From: Stenotrophomonas acidaminiphila
Lineage (GTDB): Bacteria > Pseudomonadota > Gammaproteobacteria > Xanthomonadales > Xanthomonadaceae
Direction of reading: 5' to 3'
Length of the DNA: 64,000 nucleotides
NCBI GenBank assembly: GCA_002951995.1
Contig: CP019797.1
Coordinates: 2,464,501 to 2,528,500, forward strand
Below are positions 56,041 to 64,000 of this stretch, piece after piece; the first letter of the stretch is position 1, and each line of letters starts with the position of its first letter. A program made the position numbers and the translations under genes. Below the pieces are notes generated by a model. It was not told the origin of the DNA, did not search any database, and saw only the letters and a list, made by a program, of their open reading frames with translations.

Positions 56041-58659
56041 TCAGGCCACCCGGGCGCCTTCCAGGAAATCCTGGGCGAAGCGCTGCAGCACGCCGCCGGC
56101 CTCGTAGATGGCCACTTCCTCGTCGCTGTCCAGGCGGCAGGTCACCGGCACCTCGACGCTGCTGCCGTCGCGGCGGTGGATCAGCAGGGTCAGGTCGGCG
56201 CGCGGGGTGCGCTGCCCGACCACATCGAAGGTCTCGGTGCCGTCGATGCCCAGGGTGTTGCGGTCGGTGCCCGGCTTGAACTCCAGCGGCAGCACGCCCA
56301 TGCCGATCAGGTTGGTGCGGTGGATGCGCTCGAAGCCCTCGGCGACGATCGCTTCCACGCCAGCCAGGCGCACGCCCTTGGCCGCCCAGTCGCGCGAGCT
56401 GCCCTGGCCGTAGTCGGCACCGGCGATGATGATCAGCGGCTGCTTGCGCGCCATGTAGGTCTCGATCGCTTCCCACATGCGCATGACCTTGCCTTCCGGC
56501 TCCACCCGCGCCAGCGAGCCCTGCTGCACGCTGCCGTCGGCGTTGCGCACCATCTCGTTGTAGAGCTTGGGGTTGGCGAAGGTGGCGCGCTGCGCGGTGA
56601 GGTGGTCGCCGCGGTGGGTGGCGTAGGAATTGAAGTCCTCTTCCGGCAGGCCCATCTTCGCCAGGTACTCGCCGGCGGCGCTGGACGGCAGGATCGCGTT
56701 GGACGGCGACAGGTGGTCGGTGGTGATGTTGTCCGGCAGCACCGCCAGCGGGCGCATGCCGCGCAGCGTGCGCTCGCCGGCCAGCGCGCCCTCCCAGTAC
56801 GGCGGGCGGCGGATGTAGGTGCTGCGCGGGCGCCAGTCATACAGCGGGCTGACCGGCGCGCCATGCTCGACGCGCACGTTGAACATCGGGTTGTAGACGC
56901 TGCGGAACTGTTCCGGCTTGACCGCGGCCTTGACCACCGCGTCGATCTCGGCGTCCGACGGCCAGATGTCCTTCAGCCGCACGGCGTTGCCGTCGGCGTC
57001 CACGCCCAGCACGTCCTTCTCGATGTCGAAGCGCACGGTACCGGCGATGGCGTAGGCGATCACCAGCGGCGGCGAGGCCAGGAACGCCTGCTTGGCGTAG
57101 GGATGGATGCGGCCGTCGAAATTGCGGTTGCCCGACAGCACGGCGGTGGCGTACAGGTCACGGTCGATGATTTCCTGCTGGATCGCCGGATCCAGCGCAC
57201 CGCTCATGCCGTTGCAGGTGGTGCAGGCGAAGGCGACGATGCCGAAGCCCAGCTTTTCCAGCTCGGGCAGCAGGCCGGCCTCTTCCAGGTACAGCTGCAC
57301 CGCCTTGGAACCGGGCGCCAGCGACGACTTCACCCACGGCTTGCGCACCAGCCCGCGCGCGTTGGCGTTGCGCGCCAGCAGGCCGGCGGCGATCACATTG
57401 CGCGGGTTGGAGGTATTGGTGCAGCTGGTGATGGCGGCGATGATCACCGCGCCGTCGGGCATCAGCCCCTGGGCTTCCTCGCCCCTGCCGCTTTCCAGCT
57501 TGGCTTCGTCGGCGATGCCGCGCTCGGCCAGCTCGGACACCGGCAGGCGCCGGTGCGGGTTGCTCGGGCCGGCCATGTTGCGCACCACCGTGGACAGGTC
57601 GAAACGCAGCACGCGCTCGTACTGCGCGGTGGCCAGCGCGTCGGCCCACAGGCCGGTGGTGCGCGCGTAGTTTTCCACCAGCGCCACCTGCGATTCCTCG
57701 CGGCCGGTCAGGCGCAGGTAATCGATGGTCTGCTGGTCGATGTAGAACATTGCCGCGGTGGCGCCGTACTCCGGGCACATGTTGGAGATGGTGGCGCGGT
57801 CACCGATGGTCAGCGCCGCGGCACCCTCGCCGAAGAACTCAAGCCAGGCGCCGACCACGCGCTCCCTGCGCAGGAACTCGGTCAGCGCCAGCACCACGTC
57901 GGTGGCGGTGATGCCCGGCTGCGGCCTGCCACTCAGTTCGACACCGACGATGTCCGGCAGGCGCATCCACGAGGCACGGCCGAGCATCACGTTCTCCGCC
58001 TCCAGCCCGCCGACGCCGATGGCGATCACGCCCAGTGCGTCCACGTGCGGGGTGTGCGAATCGGTGCCGACGCAGGTGTCCGGGAACGCTACCCCATCCT
58101 GCACGTAGACCACCGGCGACATCTTCTCCAGGTTGATCTGGTGCATGATGCCGTTGCCCGGCGGGATCACGTCCACGTTCTGGAACGCCTGCTTGGTCCA
58201 GTCGATGAAGTGGAAGCGGTCTTCGTTGCGGCGGTCCTCGATGGCGCGGTTCTTGGCGAACGCGTCCGGGTCGAAGCCGCCGCACTCCACCGCCAGCGAG
58301 TGGTCGACGATCAGCTGCACCGGCACCACCGGGTTGACCTTGGCCGGGTCGCCGCCCTTTTCGGCGATGGCGTCACGCAGGCCGGCCAGGTCCACCAGCG
58401 CGGTCTGGCCGAGGATGTCGTGGCACACCACGCGCGCCGGGAACCACGGGAAATCCAGGTCGCGGCGGCGCTCGATCAGCTGCCTGAGCGAATCGCCGAG
58501 CGCGGCCGGATCGCAGCGGCGCACCAGGTTCTCGGCCAGCACGCGCGAGGTGTACGGCAGGGTGGCGTAGGCGCCGGGGGCGATGGCATCGACCGCCTCG
58601 CGGGCGTCGAAGTAGTCCAGCGCGGTGCCGGGGAGTTGCTTGCGGTGATCGGTGTTCAT
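56041..58659 (-). CDS. acnD: Fe-S-dependent 2-methylcitrate dehydratase AcnD
   Basis: Encodes 872 residues of aconitase type. VGTDSHTPHVDALGVIAIGVGGLEAE and the cluster cysteines in ITSCTNTSNPRNVIAAGLL and AFACTTCNGMSG are present, with the C-terminal swivel domain GADYGQGSSRDWAAKG. Length and the prpF neighbour identify it as AcnD rather than AcnA. It dehydrates 2-methylcitrate in propionate catabolism. The MNTDHRKQLPGTALDYFD start fits the family. It lies between prpC and prpF, separated from prpC by 270 bases. Confidence 0.94.
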   Translation of the reverse strand: MNTDHRKQLPGTALDYFDAREAVDAIAPGAYATLPYTSRVLAENLVRRCDPAALGDSLRQLIERRRDLDFPWFPARVVCHDILGQTALVDLAGLRDAIAEKGGDPAKVNPVVPVQLIVDHSLAVECGGFDPDAFAKNRAIEDRRNEDRFHFIDWTKQAFQNVDVIPPGNGIMHQINLEKMSPVVYVQDGVAFPDTCVGTDSHTPHVDALGVIAIGVGGLEAENVMLGRASWMRLPDIVGVELSGRPQPGITATDVVLALTEFLRRERVVGAWLEFFGEGAAALTIGDRATISNMCPEYGATAAMFYIDQQTIDYLRLTGREESQVALVENYARTTGLWADALATAQYERVLRFDLSTVVRNMAGPSNPHRRLPVSELAERGIADEAKLESGRGEEAQGLMPDGAVIIAAITSCTNTSNPRNVIAAGLLARNANARGLVRKPWVKSSLAPGSKAVQLYLEEAGLLPELEKLGFGIVAFACTTCNGMSGALDPAIQQEIIDRDLYATAVLSGNRNFDGRIHPYAKQAFLASPPLVIAYAIAGTVRFDIEKDVLGVDADGNAVRLKDIWPSDAEIDAVVKAAVKPEQFRSVYNPMFNVRVEHGAPVSPLYDWRPRSTYIRRPPYWEGALAGERTLRGMRPLAVLPDNITTDHLSPSNAILPSSAAGEYLAKMGLPEEDFNSYATHRGDHLTAQRATFANPKLYNEMVRNADGSVQQGSLARVEPEGKVMRMWEAIETYMARKQPLIIIAGADYGQGSSRDWAAKGVRLAGVEAIVAEGFERIHRTNLIGMGVLPLEFKPGTDRNTLGIDGTETFDVVGQRTPRADLTLLIHRRDGSSVEVPVTCRLDSDEEVAIYEAGGVLQRFAQDFLEGARVA

Positions 58660-58929
58660 GGCGGGCCTGTGAGGGTCTGGGCTTGCTGTCGTGGCGGGTG
58701 GGCTGGCGGCTGCGCCGAGCCGCCGCACCCCGGAGAATCCGAAGGCTGCCCTCCCCGCCTGCGGGGGAAGGTGCCCGAAGGGCGGAGGGGGAACCCTGGC
58801 GTTGCCTGTCGACCTTCGTCCACCCGCACGAAGCCGGGCGTACGCGCCAGCCGCTTCCCCTCGCCCGGCCCTTCCCCGCGTACGGGAGAAGGGCCTGGTC
58901 TTCCGCACGCGGAAGACGCGATGCACGGC
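58660..58929. repeat. Intergenic region acnD-prpC with Xanthomonadaceae-type GC-rich repeats
   Basis: About 270 bp inside the operon. It contains CCTCCCCGCCTGCGGGGGAA and CTTCCCCGCGTACGGGAGAAG, palindromic GC-rich repeats of the kind scattered in related genomes. GAAGG(G)CCTGGTCTTCCG appears twice (near 58887 and 58956), the second inside the end of prpC. No gene seen. Confidence 0.5.
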
Positions 58930-60090
58930 TTACGCGCGCTGGTCCAGCGGCACGAAGGCCTGGTCTTCCGGACCGGTGTAGTTGGCGCTGGGACGGATGA
59001 TCTTGCCGTCGATGCGCTGCTCGATGATGTGCGCGCTCCAGCCGGCGGTGCGCGCGATCACGAACAGCGGGGTGAACATGGCGGTCGGCACGCCCATCAT
59101 GTGGTAGCTGACGGCGCTGAACCAGTCCAGGTTCGGGAACATCTTCTTGATGTCCCACATCACCGTTTCCAGGCGCTCGGCGATGTCGTACATCTTCATG
59201 TTCTGCTGTTCGGCCGACAGCTCGCGCGCGACCTCCTTGATCACCTTGTTGCGCGGATCGGACACGGTGTAGACCGGGTGGCCGAAACCGATCACCACTT
59301 CCTTGCGCTCCACCCGCGCCTTGATGTCGGCCTCGGCCTCGTCCGGCGTCTCGTAGCGCTTCTGCACCTCGAACGCGACTTCGTTGGCGCCACCGTGCTT
59401 GGGCCCGCGCAGCGCGCCGATGCCGCCGGTGATGGCGCTGTACATGTCGCTGCCGGTGCCGGCGATGACGCGGCAGGCGAAGGTGGACGCGTTGAATTCA
59501 TGCTCGGCGTACAGGATCAGCGAGGTGTGCATCGCCTTGACCCACGAGTCGCGCGGCTGCTCGCCGTGCAGTAGGTGCAGGAAGTGGCCGCCGATGGAGT
59601 CGTCGTCGGTCTCCACGTCGATGGCGCGGCCGTTGTGGCTCCAGTGGTACCAGTACAGCAGCATCGAACCGAGGCAGGCCATCAGCTTGTCGGCGATGTC
59701 GCGCGCGCCCGGGTGGTTGTGGTCGTCCTTCTCCGGCGACACGCAGCCCAGCACCGACACGCCGGTGCGCATCACGTCCATCGGGTGCGCCGACGGCGGC
59801 AGTTCCTCGAGCGCGGCCTTGACCGCGGCCGGGATGCCGCGCAGCGCCTTGAGCTTGGCCTTGTAGGCGCGCAGCTCGGCCTGGTTCGGCAGCTTGCCGT
59901 GCACCAGCAGGTGGGCGATTTCCTCGAACTCGCTGGTGTTGGCCAGGTCCAGGATGTCGTAGCCGCGGTAATGCAGGTCGTTGCCGCTGCGGCCGACGGT
60001 GCACAGCGCGGTGTTGCCGGCGGCGGTGCCGGACAGGGCGACGGACTTCTTGGGCTTGAAGGCGGGCGTGGCGGTGGTCTGTTCTGACAT
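58930..60090 (-). CDS. prpC: 2-methylcitrate synthase
   Basis: Encodes 386 residues: [32 protein letters not shown] (His), [14 protein letters not shown] (His) and [16 protein letters not shown] (Asp) give the citrate-synthase catalytic triad. The [23 protein letters not shown] segment and the surrounding operon identify it as PrpC rather than citrate synthase. It condenses propionyl-CoA and oxaloacetate. It lies downstream of prpB and the DUF1003 gene. Confidence 0.96.
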   Translation of the reverse strand: MSEQTTATPAFKPKKSVALSGTAAGNTALCTVGRSGNDLHYRGYDILDLANTSEFEEIAHLLVHGKLPNQAELRAYKAKLKALRGIPAAVKAALEELPPSAHPMDVMRTGVSVLGCVSPEKDDHNHPGARDIADKLMACLGSMLLYWYHWSHNGRAIDVETDDDSIGGHFLHLLHGEQPRDSWVKAMHTSLILYAEHEFNASTFACRVIAGTGSDMYSAITGGIGALRGPKHGGANEVAFEVQKRYETPDEAEADIKARVERKEVVIGFGHPVYTVSDPRNKVIKEVARELSAEQQNMKMYDIAERLETVMWDIKKMFPNLDWFSAVSYHMMGVPTAMFTPLFVIARTAGWSAHIIEQRIDGKIIRPSANYTGPEDQAFVPLDQRA

Positions 60091-60115
60091 GGTCTTCTGC
60101 CTTTCGAGGGAAGGT

Positions 60116-60715
60116 TTACGGTTGTTTCTGCGGCTCGTCGCCGGGCGCCGTGGTGGCGCGTTCCAGCAACCGCTGCAGCATTTCGATCTGGCGGTTCTGC
60201 TGTTCCACCAGCAGCGCCCATTCGCGGGTGCGCAGCAGGTCCAGCTTCTCGTGGATCTGCAGCACTTCCAGCTCCGCTTTCACGTTGACCTGGTAGTCGT
60301 TCTCGGCACGCATGCGGTCCACCGCCGCCTGCCGGTTCTGGCTCATCATGATGATCGGTGCCTGCACCGCGGCCAGGCACGACAGCACCAGGTTGAGCAG
60401 GATGTAGGGGTACGGGTCGAACGCCCGGGCCAACAGGAAACTGTTGACCACCATCCACACCACCAGCACCACGCCGAAGCACAGGATGAAGGTCCAGCTG
60501 CCGCCGACTTCGGCGACGCGGTCGGCGACCCGCTCGCCCAGCGTGCGCGACTCGTGCAGCTCGCGGCGCACGTTGCGCGAGACCCGCCCGCCGGAGATGA
60601 AGCGTTCGACCACCACCCGTTCCTCGGGCGTGAGCTGCTCCAGGTCGCGCTGCAGCAGGCGCCGCGCGGTGTCGCGGCGGTCGACGCGGGTGCGGTGGGA
60701 GGACGGGGTCGCCAT
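60116..60715 (-). CDS. DUF1003 family membrane protein within the prp operon
   Basis: Encodes 199 residues. [21 protein letters not shown] precedes the first hydrophobic helix ([17 protein letters not shown]), then [31 protein letters not shown], the DUF1003 signature, and a coiled-coil tail [19 protein letters not shown]. The domain occurs in many bacteria, without proven function. It sits between prpB (31 bases upstream) and prpC (25 bases downstream) on the same strand, so it is co-transcribed with propionate genes; a functional link is unproven. Confidence 0.85.
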   Translation of the reverse strand: MATPSSHRTRVDRRDTARRLLQRDLEQLTPEERVVVERFISGGRVSRNVRRELHESRTLGERVADRVAEVGGSWTFILCFGVVLVVWMVVNSFLLARAFDPYPYILLNLVLSCLAAVQAPIIMMSQNRQAAVDRMRAENDYQVNVKAELEVLQIHEKLDLLRTREWALLVEQQNRQIEMLQRLLERATTAPGDEPQKQP

Positions 60716-60746
60716 GGCGGGTATCAGGTGGCCGCAGGGACGGCCA

Positions 60747-61634
60747 TCATGCGCCCTTCTGCGCGAATACCTTGTCCAGCTGCGCCTCGAAGGCGTGGTA
60801 GCCGATGCGGTCGTACAGCTCCTCGCGGGTCTGCATGGCATCGACCACGCCACGCTGGTGGCCGTCGCGGCGGATCGCCTCGTACACGTTCTCGGCGGCC
60901 TTGTTGGCGGCGCGGAACGCCGACAGCGGGAACAGCTGGATGGCGACGCCGGCCGTGGCCAGCTCGTCGCGGCTGAACAGCGGGGTCTTGCCGAACTCGG
61001 TGATGTTGGCCAGCACCGGCACCTTCACCGCGTCGACGAAGCGGCGGTAGGTGTCCAGGTCGTAGGCGGCCTCGGCGAAGATGCCATCGGCACCGGCCTC
61101 GACGCAGGCGATGGCGCGTTCGATGGCCGCGTCCACGCCTTCCATCTGGATGGCGTCGGTGCGGGCGATCAGGAAGAAGTCCGGGTCGGTCCTGGCGTCG
61201 GCGGCGGCCTTGACCCGGTCCACCATCTCGCCCTGCGACACGATTTCCTTGCCCGGGCGGTGGCCGCAGCGCTTGGCGCCGACCTGGTCTTCGATGTGGC
61301 AGGCGGCGGCGCCGGCCTTGATCAGCGACTTCACCGTGCGCGCGATGTTGAACGCGCTCGGGCCGAAGCCGGTGTCGATGTCCACCAGCAACGGCAGGTC
61401 GCACACGTCGGTGATGCGGCGCACGTCGATCAACACGTCTTCCAGGGTGTTGATGCCCAGGTCCGGCAGCCCCAGCGAGCCGGCCGCGACGCCGCCGCCG
61501 GACAGGTAGATGGCCTTGTAGCCGGCGCGCTTGGCGAGCAGCGCGTGGTTGGCGTTGATCGCACCGATCACCTGCAGGGGCTTTTCGGCGGCCAGGGCGG
61601 CGCGGAACGCGGCGCCGGCGGAGGAAACGGACAT
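60747..61634 (-). CDS. prpB: 2-methylisocitrate lyase
   Basis: Encodes 295 residues. [33 protein letters not shown] (metal ligands) and [17 protein letters not shown] (catalytic Cys in KRCGH) are the isocitrate-lyase family signature of PrpB. It splits 2-methylisocitrate into pyruvate and succinate. It is the first gene of the prp operon; the 112-bp divergent region with the HTH-citrate-synthase gene holds repeated TTGAxxCAA-type boxes. Confidence 0.96.
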   Translation of the reverse strand: MSVSSAGAAFRAALAAEKPLQVIGAINANHALLAKRAGYKAIYLSGGGVAAGSLGLPDLGINTLEDVLIDVRRITDVCDLPLLVDIDTGFGPSAFNIARTVKSLIKAGAAACHIEDQVGAKRCGHRPGKEIVSQGEMVDRVKAAADARTDPDFFLIARTDAIQMEGVDAAIERAIACVEAGADGIFAEAAYDLDTYRRFVDAVKVPVLANITEFGKTPLFSRDELATAGVAIQLFPLSAFRAANKAAENVYEAIRRDGHQRGVVDAMQTREELYDRIGYHAFEAQLDKVFAQKGA

Positions 61635-61707
61635 GACGGGACTCCTGGTATGGCGGCGGCGAGAGCGCCGTTCCGCGATGGCGCACAATCTGGCACCATC
61701 CAAACCA

Positions 61708-61734
61708 TTGATCAATCTTGATTCAAATAATCAA
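61708..61734. promoter_or_regulatory. Putative operator between prpB and the HTH-citrate-synthase gene
   Basis: TTGATCAA (61708-61715) and TTGATTCAA (61718-61726) lie ten bases apart, followed by AATCAA (61729-61734), in an AT-rich patch of an otherwise GC-rich region. The ten-base period puts the boxes on one face of the helix. It is shared by both divergent genes. Confidence 0.55.
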
Positions 61735-61746
61735 CATATCGACCCC

Positions 61747-62970
61747 ATGACCGAACCCGCCGACCCCGAACTGATCCCCGCCAGCGACGCCTGCGCCCTG
61801 CTCGGGATCAGCCCGGCCACGCTGTACGCCTATGTCAGCCGCGGCCAGCTCAGTTCGCGGCCCGGGCCGGACCCGCGCAGCCGGGTCTACCTGCGCGCCG
61901 AGGTGGAGCGGCTGGCGCAGCGCAAGCGCGCCGGCCGCGGCGCGGCGCGTGGCGCGGCGCAGAGCCTGGACCGCGGCCTGCCGGTGCTGGAAACGCGGAT
62001 CTCGCTGATCCGCCCGGACGCGCCGTACTACCGCGGCCGCTCGGCGGTGGCGGCGGCGCGCGGCGGCGCCACCCTGGAAGACATCGCGCGGCTGCTGTGG
62101 GACTGCGAGGAACAGGATCCGTTCGCCGCGGCGCCACCGCCGGCGTGGCCGCCGCGGGTGGCGGCGCTGGCGCTGGACGCAGCGCTGCCGCCGCTGGAAC
62201 GGACCATGGCCTGCATCCCGCTGCTGGCGCTGGAACAGCGGCAATCGCTCAACGCCGCCGCGCCGGTGCGGCGCGAGGTGGCGGCGATGCTGCTGCGGCA
62301 GAACGCCGCGCTGCTGGTGGGGGTGCAGCCCGACGCGCGCCCGGTGCACCGCCTGCTGGCCGATGCGTGGCAACCCGGCGATGCCGGCTTCGCCGAACTG
62401 GTGCGCTCGGCGCTGGTGCTGTGCGCCGACCACGAGCTGAACGTGTCGGCGTTCGCCGCGCGCGTGGTCGCCTCCACCGGCGCGCACCTGCACGCCACCG
62501 TCAGCGCCGGCCTGGCCGCGCTGTCGGGGCCGCGCCATGGCGGCGCCACCGCGCGCGCGCATGCGCTGCTGCTCGATGCCAAGGCCAGCGGCGCGCCGGC
62601 GGCGTTCATCGCCGAACGCTGGCGCCGCGGCGACGAACTGCCCGGCTTCAACCACCTGCTCTATCCCGATGGCGACCCGCGCGGCGGCGAGATGCTGCGC
62701 CAGCTGCGCGCGCTGTGCGGCGGGCAGCCACGCATGCGCCACGTCGAGGCGGTGCTGGCGGCCACCGCCGAACACAGCGGCCAGCACCCGAACATCGACG
62801 GCCTGCTGGCGGCGATCTGCTACGTGCACGGCCTGCCCGGCGCGCATGCGCTGGTGATGTTCGCCGCCGCGCGCCTGACCGGCTGGCTGGCGCACGCATT
62901 GGAACAGCAGGCACTGGGCACGCTGATCCGCCCGCGCGCACGCTACACCGGGCTGGCGCCCGGGCGCTGA
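61747..62970 (+). CDS. HTH-citrate synthase fusion, candidate regulator of the prp operon
   Basis: Encodes 407 residues. Residues 9-60 (LIPASDACALLGISPATLYAYVSRGQLSSRPGPDPRSRVYLRAEVERLAQRK) are a MerR/excisionase-like HTH. Residues 75-407 form a citrate-synthase domain retaining the triad: His in SGPRHGGATA, His in PGFNHLLYPDGDPRGG and Asp in HPNIDGLL. It could be an active enzyme or a ligand-sensing regulator that uses the domain to bind propionyl-CoA, oxaloacetate or methylcitrate. Divergent from prpB with shared operator-like boxes. The usual prpR is absent from the window. Confidence 0.8.
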   Translation: MTEPADPELIPASDACALLGISPATLYAYVSRGQLSSRPGPDPRSRVYLRAEVERLAQRKRAGRGAARGAAQSLDRGLPVLETRISLIRPDAPYYRGRSAVAAARGGATLEDIARLLWDCEEQDPFAAAPPPAWPPRVAALALDAALPPLERTMACIPLLALEQRQSLNAAAPVRREVAAMLLRQNAALLVGVQPDARPVHRLLADAWQPGDAGFAELVRSALVLCADHELNVSAFAARVVASTGAHLHATVSAGLAALSGPRHGGATARAHALLLDAKASGAPAAFIAERWRRGDELPGFNHLLYPDGDPRGGEMLRQLRALCGGQPRMRHVEAVLAATAEHSGQHPNIDGLLAAICYVHGLPGAHALVMFAAARLTGWLAHALEQQALGTLIRPRARYTGLAPGR

Positions 62971-63081
62971 CCGCGGCGACGGCACCCAGGCATGCAGGCA
63001 GCTAATGCCTGCCGCAGCTTATTCGCGTTGGTCGCGCGCGCGCGGCCTGCCTATCCTGCGGCAGCGCTTTCCAACCTGCAG

Positions 63082-64000
63082 ATGACCGTGATGCCCCCAG
63101 TCCTGCGGCGGCCCTGCCGCCTTGCCGTACCCGCGCTTGGCCTGGCGCTGCTGGCCGGCTGCCCTGCAACGCCGCAGCGCATGCCGGCGCATGCGGCGGC
63201 CGACCTTCCGGCCACCCATGCCGCGCCGGCGACGTCCACCGCCCCCGGCGCGCGCGACTGCCCGCCCAGCGACAGCGCCATGGACGGCTGGAACGAACCC
63301 GCGCCGCCGCGCCGCATCTTCGGCAACACCTGGTACGTGGGCACCTGCGGCCTCACCGTGCTGCTGGTCACCTCCGACCAGGGCCACGTCCTCATCGACG
63401 GCGCCACCGCGCCGGCCGGGCCGTTGATCGAAGCCAACATCCGCGCCCTGGGCTTCGACCCCGGCGACGTCAAGTACCTGCTCAACTCGCATGAACACTA
63501 CGACCACGCGGCCGGCCTGGCCTACCTGCAGCAGGTGACGGGCGCGCCGCTGCTGGCGCGCGCGCCGGCGGTCAACACGCTGCATACCGGGGTGAGCGAC
63601 CGCAGCGACCCGCAGCAACTGGAATTCGACACCGGCTTTCCGGCGGTGCCGGTGGTGCGCCCGCTGGCAGACGGCGACAGCGTACGGGTCGGCGCGTTGG
63701 CGCTCGTCGCACACGCCACCCCCGGCCACACCCCGGGCGGCACCAGTTGGACCTGGCGCAGCTGCGAAGGCACGCGCTGCCTGGACCTGGCCTACACCGA
63801 CAGCGTCAGCGCGCTGTCCGACCACCAGTACCGCTACAGCGACCATCCGGCGATGGTCGCCGCCTTCCGCCGCGGCCTGGACACCCTCGCCGCGCTGCCC
63901 TGCGACATCCAGATCACGCCGCACCCGCTGGCCAGCGACCTGTTCGCGCGCCTGCGCGGCACGGGCGGCAGCCCCCTGGTCGACACCGGGGCATGCAAGC
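63082..64000 (+). CDS. Subclass B3 metallo-beta-lactamase-like lipoprotein (partial, runs off the right edge)
   Basis: 306 residues are visible and no stop is reached. A signal peptide ends LALLAGC (lipobox), then a Pro/Ala-rich linker. [20 protein letters not shown] begins the MBL domain. Zinc ligands are H137-E-H139-Y-D141-H142, H216 in ATPGHTPGG and H281 in ITPHPLA, all of the subclass B3 set. The ending [14 protein letters not shown] resembles the C-terminal region of L1-type enzymes. It would hydrolyse beta-lactams including carbapenems if functional; activity is inferred. ATG 63091 is an alternative start. Confidence 0.85.
   Translation, partial: MTVMPPVLRRPCRLAVPALGLALLAGCPATPQRMPAHAAADLPATHAAPATSTAPGARDCPPSDSAMDGWNEPAPPRRIFGNTWYVGTCGLTVLLVTSDQGHVLIDGATAPAGPLIEANIRALGFDPGDVKYLLNSHEHYDHAAGLAYLQQVTGAPLLARAPAVNTLHTGVSDRSDPQQLEFDTGFPAVPVVRPLADGDSVRVGALALVAHATPGHTPGGTSWTWRSCEGTRCLDLAYTDSVSALSDHQYRYSDHPAMVAAFRRGLDTLAALPCDIQITPHPLASDLFARLRGTGGSPLVDTGACK

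Overview
This is high-GC, densely coded chromosome from a gammaproteobacterium of the Lysobacteraceae (Xanthomonadaceae), most likely Stenotrophomonas or a close relative. The support is recognition of gene content and repeats, not a database search: an M2 dipeptidase like the Xanthomonas ACE homologue, an XAC0095-like protein, GTAG-headed palindromic repeats of the type described in S. maltophilia, a prpB-prpC-acnD-prpF cluster and a subclass B3 metallo-beta-lactamase.

Layout. 0-8.5 kb: an SPFH-protein tail, small regulators, an alpha/beta hydrolase, an M15 peptidase, an AlkA-like glycosylase, DUF423 and SRPBCC/GyrI-like proteins, and a DesK/DesR-like two-component system. 8.5-11.5 kb: an acetyltransferase, minCDE and a putative metalloprotein. 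11.5-18 kb: an envelope-modification block with an OmpR/histidine-kinase pair divergent from an ArnT-like glycosyltransferase, a PAP2 phosphatase and an EptA-type phosphoethanolamine transferase. 18-21 kb: a DMT permease remnant, the M2 peptidase and a small membrane protein. 21.2-24.3 kb: short same-strand genes separated by attC-like sequences, resembling a decayed integron cassette array without an integrase. 24.4-28 kb: a DHFR-like reductase, a GFA protein and a Bcr/CflA efflux pump. 28.2-31.4 kb: a tandem glycine riboswitch controlling gcvP. 31.5-35.2 kb: an AbrB/Doc toxin-antitoxin pair, an AraC-type regulator and small proteins. 35.2-38.1 kb: a foreign-looking insert with a highly structured leader RNA, DUF429, a MazG-like stub and a BglII-family restriction enzyme convergent with an MT-A70 methyltransferase. 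38.2-43.7 kb: purA, a DUF2065 gene, hflC, hflK, a quinone oxidoreductase and a PilH-like regulator. 43.7-47.3 kb: REP arrays flanking a sigma32-type hsp20-dnaJ operon, a peroxiredoxin and a ferritin-like protein. 47.3-54.7 kb: pbpC with an alpha-2-macroglobulin. 54.8-63 kb: the methylcitrate operon, divergent from an HTH-citrate-synthase fusion. 63-64 kb: the start of a B3 metallo-beta-lactamase gene.

The first 21 kb carries ten apparent single-base deletions, nearly all fixable by adding one G/C next to a G/C run, and they hit genes such as minD. I found none in the remaining 43 kb. I read this as local sequence or assembly error rather than gene decay. The affected genes are annotated as interrupted, with their full span.

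The most unusual items are the restriction-modification locus, whose methyltransferase promoter holds a perfect palindrome built from two AGATCT sites while the enzyme itself ends in an HTH; the roughly 200-nt structured element at 35.26-35.46 kb with mutually exclusive pairings around a terminator; the cassette-like array; and the HTH-citrate synthase facing the prp operon.
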